DNA from: Liolophura sinensis
Lineage: Eukaryota > Mollusca > Polyplacophora > Chitonida > Chitonidae
DNA: 64,000 bases
Assembly: GCF_032854445.1 (NCBI RefSeq)
Contig: NC_088301.1
Location: 27,884,402 to 27,948,401, forward strand
Reading direction: 5' to 3'
In this document: piece after piece, positions 12,301-21,410 of the stretch
Position numbering within the stretch: the first letter of the stretch is position 1
Layout of the letters: every line of letters starts with the position of its first letter
Program-made: the position numbers and the translations under genes
Notes under the pieces: model-generated
Database searches by the model: none
What the model was told of the DNA's origin: nothing
Seen by the model: only the letters and a program-made list of their open reading frames with translations

Positions 12301-12876
12301 ATCTATAGAGTTTGCGGGTTCGCACACTTGCACACCTACCCTGCCGTACATGGTTTTGTACATGGACTTGATCATCTGCCTCTCTGAATTACAATGATTG
12401 GACAGAACATCGATGATGACATTCTCATCCGTACCTTGAAAAACAAAATGTCATCGACAATCAGAGGAGGCAAATAGAGAAGCGTCGACGCACAGGTGAA
12501 TTTGTGTTTTCGGCCTACTTGTCACTAATTTCCTTAATAAGAATGGGCATAACCAGTTTATATTTATGTTAAAATTTATTTGGTTACTTGCAAACATGCC
12601 GTGCATTCAAGAAATAAAATGTTTTGATGAAGCATGAATATTGACAGGATTGTGGTGGGCTTTTTGTGAAAAATTTCGGCTTAAACCTTGATAATGATTG
12701 CTAGGTACCGGTACGCATAGTTTAGAATGTGCTATTATGAAATATTATCCATGTAGATGGGCGTAAAATTGGCATAATATATGATAAAAAACCTTACCTA
12801 GACCTTTCATGGCTTTCCGCAGCCTTTCCGCTGCCTTCTCAACGTCCAGTGTGTCGCCAGCGGGGAGAACGGTGCC
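6362..12876 (-). CDS. Annexin, complete four-repeat core (8 exons)
   Basis: Calcium-dependent phospholipid-binding protein acting at membranes (family knowledge). Minus-strand exons 5' to 3': 12876-12798, 12434-12340, 11444-11331, 11018-10928, 10605-10457, 9946-9766, 7816-7704, 6484-6362. All borders are AG/GT and phases agree, giving 314 aa, the normal core length. The four repeats carry GLGTDE, SLGTKE, RMGTDE and GSGTDD, each followed 39 residues after the Thr by Glu, so all four type-II calcium sites look intact (repeat 2 has Ser for the first Gly). The core opens GTVLPAGDTLDVEKAAERL and ends LLSTVGE. The first exon listed starts at an acceptor in phase 0, so at least one coding exon lies upstream, or an in-frame ATG in the sequence just before it is used. 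Introns hold SINEs, a 34-bp tandem array and a MITE. Which annexin subfamily it belongs to cannot be told by eye. Confidence 0.93.
6791..6892. repeat. 34-bp tandem repeat, 3 copies
   Basis: Unit GAAATTGCTCCTATGGAGAG followed by CAACGTTAAAGGTT, at 6791, 6825 and 6859. The copies are almost identical, so it is recent. Each unit contains CTCCTATGGAG, a near-palindrome. It lies in the last annexin intron. Confidence 0.9.
7969..8227 (+). repeat. SINE family A, full length but diverged
   Basis: The tRNA-like head (GAGGCGACCGCTGTCTAGTGG), GTGGATGGTCATGGGTTTCC body and ATATTCTCGAGTACGG end are all present with many changes. It lies in an annexin intron. Confidence 0.8.
8497..8672. repeat. Local duplication of a 40-bp segment
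   Basis: TGTTTATTGTTAATCTG...TGTTTCGTCTCACTTCTC (from 8497) recurs as TGTTTATTGTTTATCTG...TGTTTCGTCTCACTCCTC (from 8634), about 135 bases apart. Confidence 0.6.
8984..9080 (-). repeat. SINE family A, 3' fragment
   Basis: Reverse complement of the family A 3' end: ATTTA tail, CGGTGTTTTACGC, CAAGAATATTTCACTT, GGCCAGCATTATGGTGGGAG. Confidence 0.8.
9389..9428 (+). repeat. SINE A-like 3' end remnant
   Basis: ACCGTCGTATAAGTGAACC and TCTTAAGCATGCC resemble the family A end. A tRNA-like GGTTCGAGCCC lies upstream at about 9270, so the old element may span 9205-9428. Confidence 0.4.
11782..11848 (-). repeat. SINE family B, 3' end fragment
   Basis: GAGTGAGTGAGTGCTTGGGG, TTTAATGTCGTAC and CAATTTTTCAGTCGTA are the reverse complement of the family B 3' end. 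Confidence 0.85.
11868..12290. repeat. Interrupted tandem array of a ~20-bp unit
   Basis: Units of the type AAACTGCGTTGTCATCAT and GTGTCGTGATCATAAATTGC fill 11868-12063 and resume at 12221-12290. The interruption holds a 95-bp block found again at 13200 and a copy of an annexin splice-donor sequence. It lies in an annexin intron. Confidence 0.8.
12099..12193. repeat. Direct repeat, copy 1 (about 95 bp)
   Basis: GCCGCGGTGAC, TTTTGATGATTTTGGAAGC, TTGTGAACTTTCAT, TCTGTTCTATATTCAGAAAA: nearly identical to 13200-13296. The two copies bracket two annexin exons. Confidence 0.85.
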
Positions 12877-12958
12877 CTGGCATGAAAATTGACGTGTCAA
12901 CATCATGTTATAACTGGTCACACAAAAAGTGGGCAAAAGAGGTGAGAAGCCTAAAGAG

Positions 12959-13190
12959 CCCTGGGTTCGTATTTATCAAACGTCACAAGATTTAAGTGAA
13001 AAATTCAAACACCGCTACAAATAAAATGCTTTGCTCTGGAAAGTTGAAAATGTGAACACTGATTCTTTGCTACAGAGCAATGTACTAACCACAATTTGAG
13101 TTCTTTCCTGTTATCACTTTGGCTTTTTATGGACTCGCAATTTATGACCTTAGTCTTAAATTGCTTGATAAATCGGGCACAGGTTCCTGC
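12959..13190. repeat. MITE-like inverted-repeat element
   Basis: The left end CCTGGGTTCGTATTTATCAA then ACAAGATTTAAG matches the reverse complement of the right end (CTTAAATTGCTTGATAAATC then GGGCACAGGTTCC). Arms are about 38 bases and imperfect, total about 230 bp, with no coding. Confidence 0.5.
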
Positions 13191-13199
13191 ATCGTCGCG

Positions 13200-13296
13200 G
13201 CCGCGGTGACTATTTTTGTGTGTTTTGATGATTTTGGAAGCTTGTGAACTTTCATGGGTTTTTTTTTGGCTTCTGTTCTATATTCAGAAAAGAAGG
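13200..13296. repeat. Direct repeat, copy 2 (about 97 bp)
   Basis: Second copy of the 12099-12193 block, same orientation, about 1.1 kb away and only slightly diverged. It starts about ten bases after the MITE-like element. Confidence 0.85.
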
Positions 13297-16200
13297 GCTA
13301 ATTTTCAGGGATTCGTTTGCTTATATCAGATTGATTCGGCGTAATTCTCTCTGGTGCTGTTGCACGTGGCAAAAATGCGCGTCCATGTTATTTTGTGTAC
13401 CAGTATACAAACTGTGTAATTTATGTAACACATGTACAGTGACTTGTGTATATGTGTATGCCCCGCTGATACACATGTCATTGAGGATGTACAAATTTGT
13501 ACACGATTGTTTTCAGAGAGTAACTCCACGCATGCGCGGGTTCATTCTAGACCAGTGAAGTCTAATAAAATGCAATGTAATATCGCTGCATTTTATATCT
13601 AATGCGTTTTACTCATGGTGCTAGAGGGCACGTAAGTTGATACTTTTTAAGCATTTATACATGAACAGTTAGAATAAATTCCTATAATTGAAGTAAATTA
13701 ACAAGTGGCCAAAGGGTCTGGTATTGTACGGCCCCAGTGCAAGAATCTGTGGACCTCTAGTAGCGAAACTGACTATGGCCTTGAGTGACAGCTGCTTACA
13801 CTGAAGTACTGCTACTTCTTTTTTCAGTTCTGTTTGGCTCGTCCTTTCCTGCCATATGGCAAGCCTACCGTTTATAAAACTCCAAATATGCACTGAAGGG
13901 ATGTATAGGTCATAAAATCGAAAACTTGTAGCCGACTCCGGTCACACTGTGATATGTTTTTTTTTGGCATTAGACACTGTAGAGTCGTGAATATCACTGC
14001 TCTACAAATGTAAATTTCTAAAAAATTATTGATCCCGCAGTTATGCACAAATCAACTAAATAAATATATAACAAATTTAACTTTCAGCCTTATACTTTAA
14101 TGTTAATCTTTAATGTTAAACTAGTGAACCGCATGTGCTCTCCACCAGGATTCACGTTTGATGCCGCTATAGCAGCCAAATGTTACGTAATACCATAGCG
14201 TATCCATTCTAATTCATGATAACACTTATTTAATGCAAGACGGCCTTTATCTTTACTCACACAAAGGTATGTTTCCAAAGAAAAAAAGTGTCACAAAGAT
14301 TCGAACTCTTCCCCGATATACCATTCCCCGGCTTGACTTAAATAAAAAATTAAAATCTTAATATAATACGGACCTTATATATAGCCCCAGAAGTCAAAAT
14401 TTCCATTAATTTGTCTTTAAACATATATTTACCACATTCTAGTTTTCAGATGTTACCAGTAGGCCTACCAATTTTAACTTCAATGGTCCGAAAATAAATG
14501 TTGAAACCACATTTCGAATCATAAATGAAGTTAACCTGGTGTGGAAACGGTCCCTATCATCATTTGAGACGCGCAGTTTATTGCCGGAAATATACGATTT
14601 CAGCACGCCTATTATACATAGCCTTTAAGTTGATTAATCATGAACTGGATTTCTTGCTACATGCAATTAGGGGACAAGTATTAATCAACGAGAGTATAAT
14701 TTCTAATTAATACAATATATACAGGCCAGAACATGGCCTGAAATACGGAAATCATGCATGATAAATGTATGCAAATGAGAACCAATTAAAGAACCATAAA
14801 CACGCAACTATTCTATCATGAGGTGATTCAGTTATTTGCAACGAACTTTCACATGCACAATGCCTGAATTATTTATGAAGAAAATTTGAATAAGAGCGTG
14901 TTATTTAATAGACATATGCATGTATAAGTTGGACTTCATCTGAACCGACATATATATAGGAATTAGACATTGCCATTCAGTCAGATATCATTTAGAATAT
15001 GAATTTATTGCAAACAAAGTCTATATATTCAGTCTGGACTTAAATTAGTTAGAGAACAGTATATAATGTCCGGATACAAAAAGATCTCTACTGCACCGAG
15101 GCTTCGTAAATGGCTTTGCGTCCATGTTGACAATAAGCGGTCATCCGCACAGCCTTATACGTTCAGTCAATAAATTAATCAATCAATCAGTCAATGAGTG
15201 AGCATGTGAAGGACATCCACACTGAATTTGGTATTGACACGTCATTCATATACATTAGTACTCGAGCCGAATTAATTGCTTGTTTATTTGTATTTTGGAG
15301 TATCATATATAGTTTTTAAAAAAATCGTCACACATACGACCATCATTCACAAGTAGCAGTAGTCATCTGCATATAACTTGTATATTCATGCATGCATGAG
15401 AAATTTACCCGCAGCCGAAATTTAACGGGCGTAATTCTTTTGTACATACATGTACATGATTAGATTTCTCACACTCATATTTTTTTTTTAATCTTTACAT
15501 CGGCTTACATGTACTTGTACATCAATTTCAACTAGTTAATGCTATGAGAGACGCATATTTCTACAGACGTACCTCAAAATATGCAGCTGCCATGATGTTC
15601 TTACGCTCTCTAGCTGTACTGCAATTCGCTTTTGGACGTCTTGTCACGTATGTTGTTAACAAAGGACCTTGCGTTAACAGCACAAATGTCACGTGTTGGT
15701 CTAAATGTTATATGATGTGTAACAGGTCACTTCAGACGCACCGTAGAACAGCAACATGTACAGCTTTATTAACACAGAATGGACTTGGGCAATAACTTGC
15801 CCCATTCCACATTCAGCAATGCGGACTTCTTCCAATTCCTTAAGTAAATTCTCTTAAACTAATAGACGGTTAGACACTATAGTTAAAGAATTTTTACCCT
15901 CAACATTAACTGAGATGTATACTTTGATTTTGTTCCTCCTTATGGATTGGACACTTGTTGTACAGACACATATATACACGGTCATCCTTTGCCATAACAG
16001 TCCAACCTATCGTACACTTCACTGCACAAAATACCCAGCTACTCCATTGTTGGGTTTATTTCAATAAATGGTTACAACTAAAACCTTCGACAGCCATACA
16101 AATCAGGCATAAAGTGAGAGAATGAGGGCATTCTCTGATCTATACACACAAAGCTGTGGTCAAATACAACAGATCTGTGTGTAGGCCTTTCATATCCCTC

Positions 16201-16624
16201 TAATCGCTTGAGTGTCCAGGTTTCACGATCCCTGACAGATGAATGTGTCTACATGCACGCATGCACTTTATACAATCTCGTCACGATCTGGCACTGTTAT
16301 ACATGTACAGCTCCATATTCACAAGTAGACGTATTGGGCAATTTTACTAAAATTCCTCACAATCAATGCAATAAAAACGTTTATTCACGATAACGATGAA
16401 AATGATGTATTATTGGTTGAATGGTTGATTTATTGACTGATTGCATTGCTTACAACACTGAGTGAAGAATACACAATCCACATAAAAGCAGTCTTTGGGT
16501 CACTGGGCTCATTTCAATGCAGCTATTGGGTTGTAGGACAGTGACAGAATCAGGAATTTATAGTAACGTGGGCCTGTAAGTTGCGTTTATTCCCGCTTTT
16601 GTGATTGGTGAACAAACTGGTAAT

Positions 16625-17206
16625 GTATACGGAGCCGTAAGAGTGACAAGGTGAAAATACAATTCTTGAAGAAAAAAAAAATACACAAAAAAACGTAAAA
16701 GTCACATGGTGAAAAAAAATTTTTTTGGAGTAGAAAATAATTTTTACCCCCCGGGGTCCCAACTTTATTAACCAATCAGTGGTCGTTTGCCATTAAACAG
16801 CCATTATGGCAACCATACACGTGCGTTTCTCACAAATAACTACATATTTTGACTATGGCTTACCATGAGATATCGTCGTCATATGACTGAAAAATTGTTG
16901 AGTACGACGTTAAACCTCAAGCACTCACTCACTAATGAGATAATGAGATAAATTACATTGGAGTTTACAAGATACCGTCGTCTGAACAGGTCAATTCTGT
17001 TTAAAAACAAGCGATTCTCAGCTGCTATGCCGCAGTGGCTGAGAACTACATGCACGTGTACGTCTTTCCTTGATGAGCATAACTAGGACTATGCGGACAC
17101 GTATTAAAAGAACAAAAGAGTATAATTCGAATTTTTTTTTTCACCATGTCATCTTTTTTTCTTCCAAATATTTTGTCACCATGTCAATTTTACGGCTCCG
17201 TTAACG
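16625..17206. repeat. Inverted-repeat element (MITE-like), interrupted
   Basis: TATACGGAGCCGTAAGAGTG then ACAAGGTGAAAA at the left is matched in reverse complement by TTTTGTCACCATGTCAATTT then TACGGCTCCGTTAACGTA at the right. Inside is a degenerate third copy (CGTAAAAGTCACATGGTGAA at 16696). A family B SINE fragment lies in the middle. Confidence 0.5.
16870..16934 (+). repeat. SINE family B, 3' end fragment
   Basis: CGTCGTCATATGACTGAAAA, TTGTTGAGTACGACG and AAGCACTCACTCACT match the end of the full copies. Confidence 0.85.
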
Positions 17207-17386
17207 TATGCATGTATTGTAAGAGAATAATGGTCAATTCAACTTGGATCAGGGCAAATGAGAATGTTCTTATGATGTTATATCAGGAAAGTGAGGCTCT
17301 CCGGATGGCGCTGATCCGTGCACTAACCACGTGGCAACAAATTCATCCGCGTGTAACTCGCGTGGAAGAACCGGAAGTCTTCTCAC

Positions 17387-17687
17387 AAGTGGATAATTGT
17401 CCCTCGTACTCTCCTTTTCAAAATATGATTTTCTAATAGCCTGGAATATTGGTTTCTTTACCACTCTGTTTCGCTTTTGATATTGTGTGTAAACTGAGCC
17501 GTGGCGATTGGTGGAATACATCAACGTTTTGTCTCTGCTTGGCTGGTCGTTCTTCGGGTGTAACATACAACTAGACGTTCGAATGTCTGGGTCTAGTGAC
17601 ACTAGAAAGCGGTCGTTTGCTCCTGGTGACAGACTCTCCTCTGACTGTATCTTGACATCAAGAGGCTTTCTCATGGAGACCCTCTTC
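17387..17687 (-). CDS. Probable N-terminal coding exon, likely annexin extension (second of two)
   Basis: The acceptor (ATATTTCAG) before 17687 continues exactly in frame from the donor of the exon at 18591: CC + G makes Pro, then KRVSMRKPLDVKIQSEES. The frame stays open for 100 codons to a phase-0 donor CTT|GTGAGA at 17387, which would join in frame to the annexin core acceptor at 12876 (phase 0). Another phase-0 donor (GTG|GTAAAG) lies inside the exon. If no donor is used the frame ends at TAA 17270. The sequence is basic and Ser/Arg/Lys-rich with no known domain seen, so it is likely disordered. The link to the annexin is inferred from strand, order and phase only; a separate small gene is possible. 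Confidence 0.5.
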
Positions 17688-17720
17688 CTGAAATATATAC
17701 CTGTATATTATATTCATATT

Positions 17721-17850
17721 TTATTTATTTATTTATTTGACTGGTGTTTTACGCCGTACTCAGAATATTTCACTTATACGACGGCGGCCAGCATTATGGT
17801 GGGAGGAAACCGGGCAGAGCCCGGGGGAAACCCACGACCATCCGCAGGTT
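17721..17850 (-). repeat. SINE family A, 5'-truncated copy
   Basis: Reverse complement of the family A 3' half: TTATTTATTTATTT, GGTGTTTTACGCCGTACTC, CCAGCATTATGGTGGGAGG, ACGACCATCCGCAGGTT. It begins 34 bases upstream of the acceptor of the exon at 17687, in the intron. Confidence 0.9.
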
Positions 17851-18495
17851 CATATTTTATTACCAAATTTATGTTGAAGCATCAAGACAATGTAGTCATG
17901 AAAGAGATGCCAATAGCGAAAATAATATCCAATCTCCAGTCAGACATTTGATCGGAGTATGTATTATTTTACAAGTATGTATGTATCACCTTGCAGTGAA
18001 TTTTTCACAGCAATGCTTTCGAGCTGTATGACATTTCAATTCAATCTCATATTCAAATTTACCTCCTTTCTTTTGCAAATATTTATTTTGTAATTTGTTT
18101 TTAATTTTAATTTAATGAATACAGATCAACTTAAATCCAAAGTCTGAAAATTATATAGGACTCCTCAATCGAAGAAGAGTGCTCAAAATCAATACTATAG
18201 CAAGATCCATTCTGAACACAACTATTAACGCCATTTTCCAACTCAACTATGTCTATCATGCTAAGATGTCCAACACAATGCTATATGTGTATAAAACAAG
18301 GATGGTCACACACCAATATTTTTCTATAATGTTTTGTAGAAAATGTCTATTATTAATATTGCAGATAAGACTGACTTCAAATGATCGCCCCGGAGCGCCT
18401 TATACGATCAACTCCATACCAGACTGATGATTATGGGCAATAAAATTTTCCGTGAATTTTTCACCACTGTAAATATGGTATGGTGCATAGTTGTT

Positions 18496-18575
18496 TATTG
18501 CCCTATATGTGTATTGCCCTATATGTGTATTGTCCCATATGTGTATTGCCCTATAAGCGTATTGGCCTAGATGTG
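18496..18575. repeat. 16-bp tandem repeat, 5 copies
   Basis: Unit TATTGCCCTATATGTG in a row; later copies are slightly diverged. It lies ten bases inside the intron after the donor at 18590. Confidence 0.9.
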
Positions 18576-18590
18576 TAGATATAAACTTAC

Positions 18591-19123
18591 GGAATGATTT
18601 GTGTCCGGTTTCTGTCTGACAAGTCTCCGTGCGTTGCCAGCTCTGGAACTTGGGGTGTTAAGTGTATCCCTAACAGGTCCCTTCTCGAAGAATTCTTTGG
18701 CAAAGATACCTTTGACAATGATATCTGTCTTTGGGTAAACAACACAGGGGTTCCCAAAGTGTGTTTGGTGTCGGTCGAAATTGCAGGGAGTCGAGTCCTT
18801 CGCAGATCCAGTTTCTGAAACGAAGAATCTTTCGGAAGAGACGACTTAGACAAGCTTTCTCGACATGACCAACGATTGCAAGCACATCTTCTAAGCTTAT
18901 TCCGACTTGGCAGACTGTCTTCCGTGGCTCCAGAATTTATGCTGTTGCATCTAAGTTTGGTCTGAATTTGTTCAGAGGACTCACTGTCAAAACCAACCGT
19001 ACTATCAGTCGGTATAACGATGTCATACACACCACAAAGACTGGGTGAGTTCTTTTTTGGGTTACGAATGCAGTTCTCATCCAACTTAGGCCAGGAATTC
19101 AGGAATGGTTCGCTTGTCTCCAT
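18591..19123 (-). CDS. Probable first coding exon of the same minus-strand gene
   Basis: Open frame of 177 codons from an ATG in excellent context (CAGAAAATGG), starting METSEPFLNSWPKLDENC, to a strong donor (CC|GTAAGT) at 18590-18585. The acceptor-like TGCCAG directly before AAAATGG suggests a 5' UTR exon further up. The protein is Ser/Lys/Arg-rich with no recognised domain. It holds an imperfect internal duplication: SLSKSSLPKDSSFQ and SLSKVSLPKNSSRR about 50 residues apart. The phase-correct splice into the 17387-17687 exon supports real coding. With that exon it would give the annexin about 278 extra N-terminal residues and a total near 592 aa. A different start, further upstream, is possible. 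Confidence 0.55.
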
Positions 19124-19782
19124 TTTCTGGCACTGTGCTAATATGCACACCGCCTAGGAACTAACTTTTTGTGTGGCATATAGCCAAGCTGTAACACTTA
19201 CTGGCTTTTCTGTATAGCAAGCCAAGTATCCAAATCTATGGCTTTATTGGGTTACATTATTACTGTATTCATAACATATCCATTATTGATGCTAATTAGC
19301 CTACTTATTTGGAGAAAGCATTGTCTGAAACACGCCAGATCTTCTTTTAACACAACGTTCAGGCCATTTCCTAAGCCAGGTTGAACATGATCTTTGGGTA
19401 GCCTTATTTCTGAAACAAATAAAAATAAATAATAACAATGGGGCGAAACATTATTTAGATACTCATTCTTTAGAACAAATGAACAACCGTGCATTTGAAA
19501 AAGATGCACCACATGACACTAAACGATTTCGAGTCTAATATATCTGGGAAACAGCCGCTGTATATAGTACTTCACTGTTCTTTACCAAATCATAGAAACA
19601 TGATGGAAACTCAGTTTTCAGTGCATACTGAAGAAGTGTTCTCCTTATCTAGAAAGACTCGTTTCTAAAAAAGACTTTCTATGAGAGCGCATTCGACAAC
19701 ATTTAGCTGAATACTGTAATAAAACTGCCTAGCTTAAAGTCAAGTTACTGTGCTAATGAAAGCTGTTCAAAATTATTTATGT

Positions 19783-19962
19783 GTTTATTTGATTGGTGTT
19801 TTACGCCGGCAGAGCCTGGGGGAAACCCACGTTGTTGGCAGACCTTCCGGAGAAGTGGCCAGGATGAGCTGGATTTGAACTCACAGCGACCGCATTGGTC
19901 AGAGACTGCTGGGTCATCACGCTGCGCTAGCGCGCTAACCACCTGAGCCACCGGAGGCCCCC
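19783..19962 (-). repeat. SINE family A with internal deletion
   Basis: The 3' tail (TTTATTTGATTGGTGTTTTA) is joined directly to the body (GGCAGAGCCTGGGGGAAACC) and the full tRNA-like head (CGCTAACCACCTGAGCCAC). A short duplication CTGTTCAAA flanks it (19763-19771 and 19962-19970). Confidence 0.9.
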
Positions 19963-20164
19963 TGTTCAAAGGTAACACCAGTTACATAGATTTTAACAAA
20001 ATGTGAAATAAGAGAGAACAAACCTGCTGAAAGCACATTCCACAACATATCTAAATATTAACTAGTGGCCTGCTGAATGAATGAATGGCCTGCCCTTCAA
20101 ATGCACGACCAGTCAAACTTCGAAAGGCTTTGATACGCCTGCCAAAACTTAATGAAACACTTAC

Positions 20165-20332
20165 TGACCAGGCGGCGTCCAGTAAACGGTGTTCACCAAC
20201 TTCAACGTCCCAGTCCTTTGTATAGTCACGTGCTTTATCAGAAACCGATACACATCGTCTATAACCGTTGTTCCTAAAATTGCGTCAGTAGCTTTCAGTG
20301 TATATCCAATGAATCCATACAGCTTCAGTTGT
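20165..20332 (-). other. Possible 5' exon of the same minus-strand gene
   Basis: A textbook donor (CA|GTAAGT, intron side 20164-20159) ends an open stretch that reads RIQLKLYGFIGYTLK and ends VNTVYWTPPG. There is no in-frame ATG and a stop lies just upstream, so it is either a 5' UTR exon or an internal exon whose acceptor I cannot place. A second candidate segment with a good acceptor (TTTGTTTCAG) begins at 19410 and reads EIRLPKDHVQPGLGNG. Phases do not settle how these join the exon at 19123. Confidence 0.25.
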
Positions 20333-21100
20333 ATACGTGTTGTTGTTTAAACAAGGTCTATGCCTGGTTCGTGTCAGATAAACACTGCCTTAGTCCTGCA
20401 CACGATCGACATACCTCAGGCCGAAACGCTGACCAGTTTTGGTTAAGATTACAGGGTAATTTATCATGCACATTGATTTATTATAAGCACTCTACACTTG
20501 TGATGGACAAGGGTCAGGGCGTTACCGTTAATATTGACCAGACTGCCTTGTTAAATCAATGCAAAAGACATGTGCCAGATGGGGGTGCCAGTATTATAGC
20601 CATTGGGTCAATAGTCGGACAGGAAACGCTGTTTACAATGGTTTCAGGAAACATTCGAAGCAAGCTCCAAGGCATGAACATTCGCGAAATGTAAACATAG
20701 CAATATGTGCAACTCTTGTCGTTTGAGTTTAAGCGTTAGTCCATGGAGCTGTATACGTCCATCAATTTTCAGTCAACCTTTAAGTATTATAGATAATAAA
20801 TGAACCCATCCTTCGATCCAAGAGAAACTATAATGTGAAAGTCCATTTAAACAGAGGCCTTCCTCTGGTTTAGAATATACCACATCGTGTACAATAGATC
20901 ACACATATATATCTATAGTAGGCCTACATGGCGCGTGTAAATACTCCTCCAAGTCCAGCGTACTTGTAACACAAAAATTGCACATTTGCAATCATTGCAT
21001 GGAAGCATACATGTATATCAGTATATATATATATATTTTTTTTTAGAATATATGACTGAGCTTATGCACTTTCAGTCCTTCATTTACTTATTTTATTGTG

Positions 21101-21328
21101 GCTTCCGTGGCCTAGAGGGTTAGCACGTCAGCCAGGCAGAATGACAATGTATTCATTGTGAGTTCAAGTCCAGTTTATTTTGGCTTCCTCTCCTGCCGTA
21201 CCTTGGAAGGTCTGTTGTGGGTTTCCCCGGGCTTTGTCTTGGCTCTGTCCGGTTTCCTCCCACCATAATGCTGACGGCCTCCTTATAAGAGAAATATTCT
21301 TGAGTAACGCGTAAAACACAAATAAAAT
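21101..21328 (+). repeat. SINE family A, near full length
   Basis: GCTTCCGTGGCCTAGAGGG head, GTGAGTTCAAGTCCAG B box, CCACCATAATGCTGACGG body, ATTCTTGAGTAACGCGTAAA end. Confidence 0.9.
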
Positions 21329-21331
21329 ACT

Positions 21332-21410
21332 GTTATTTCATTGGTGTTTTATGCCGTAGGCCAACTCAAGAATATTTCATTTATGCAACGGCGGCCAGCA
21401 TCATGATGGG
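21332..21410 (-). repeat. SINE family A, 3' fragment in inverted orientation
   Basis: TTGGTGTTTTATGCCGTAGG, CTCAAGAATATTTCATTTAT and GGCGGCCAGCATCATGATGG; it directly abuts the preceding copy, tail to tail. Confidence 0.85.

Larger units (their letters stand above)
13297..17386. other. Long AT-rich stretch between annexin core and upstream exons
   Basis: If the upstream exons belong to the annexin, this is mostly one 4.5-kb intron. It holds an inverted-repeat element at 16625-17206 with a family B fragment inside. No exon is convincing between 13.3 and 16.6 kb. Confidence 0.5.

Noticed and set aside
20329-20694. 121-codon plus-strand ORF
   Set aside because: No recognised motif, no splice context, poor start context, and it overlaps a likely minus-strand exon. 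A chance frame is the simpler view, though not excluded.
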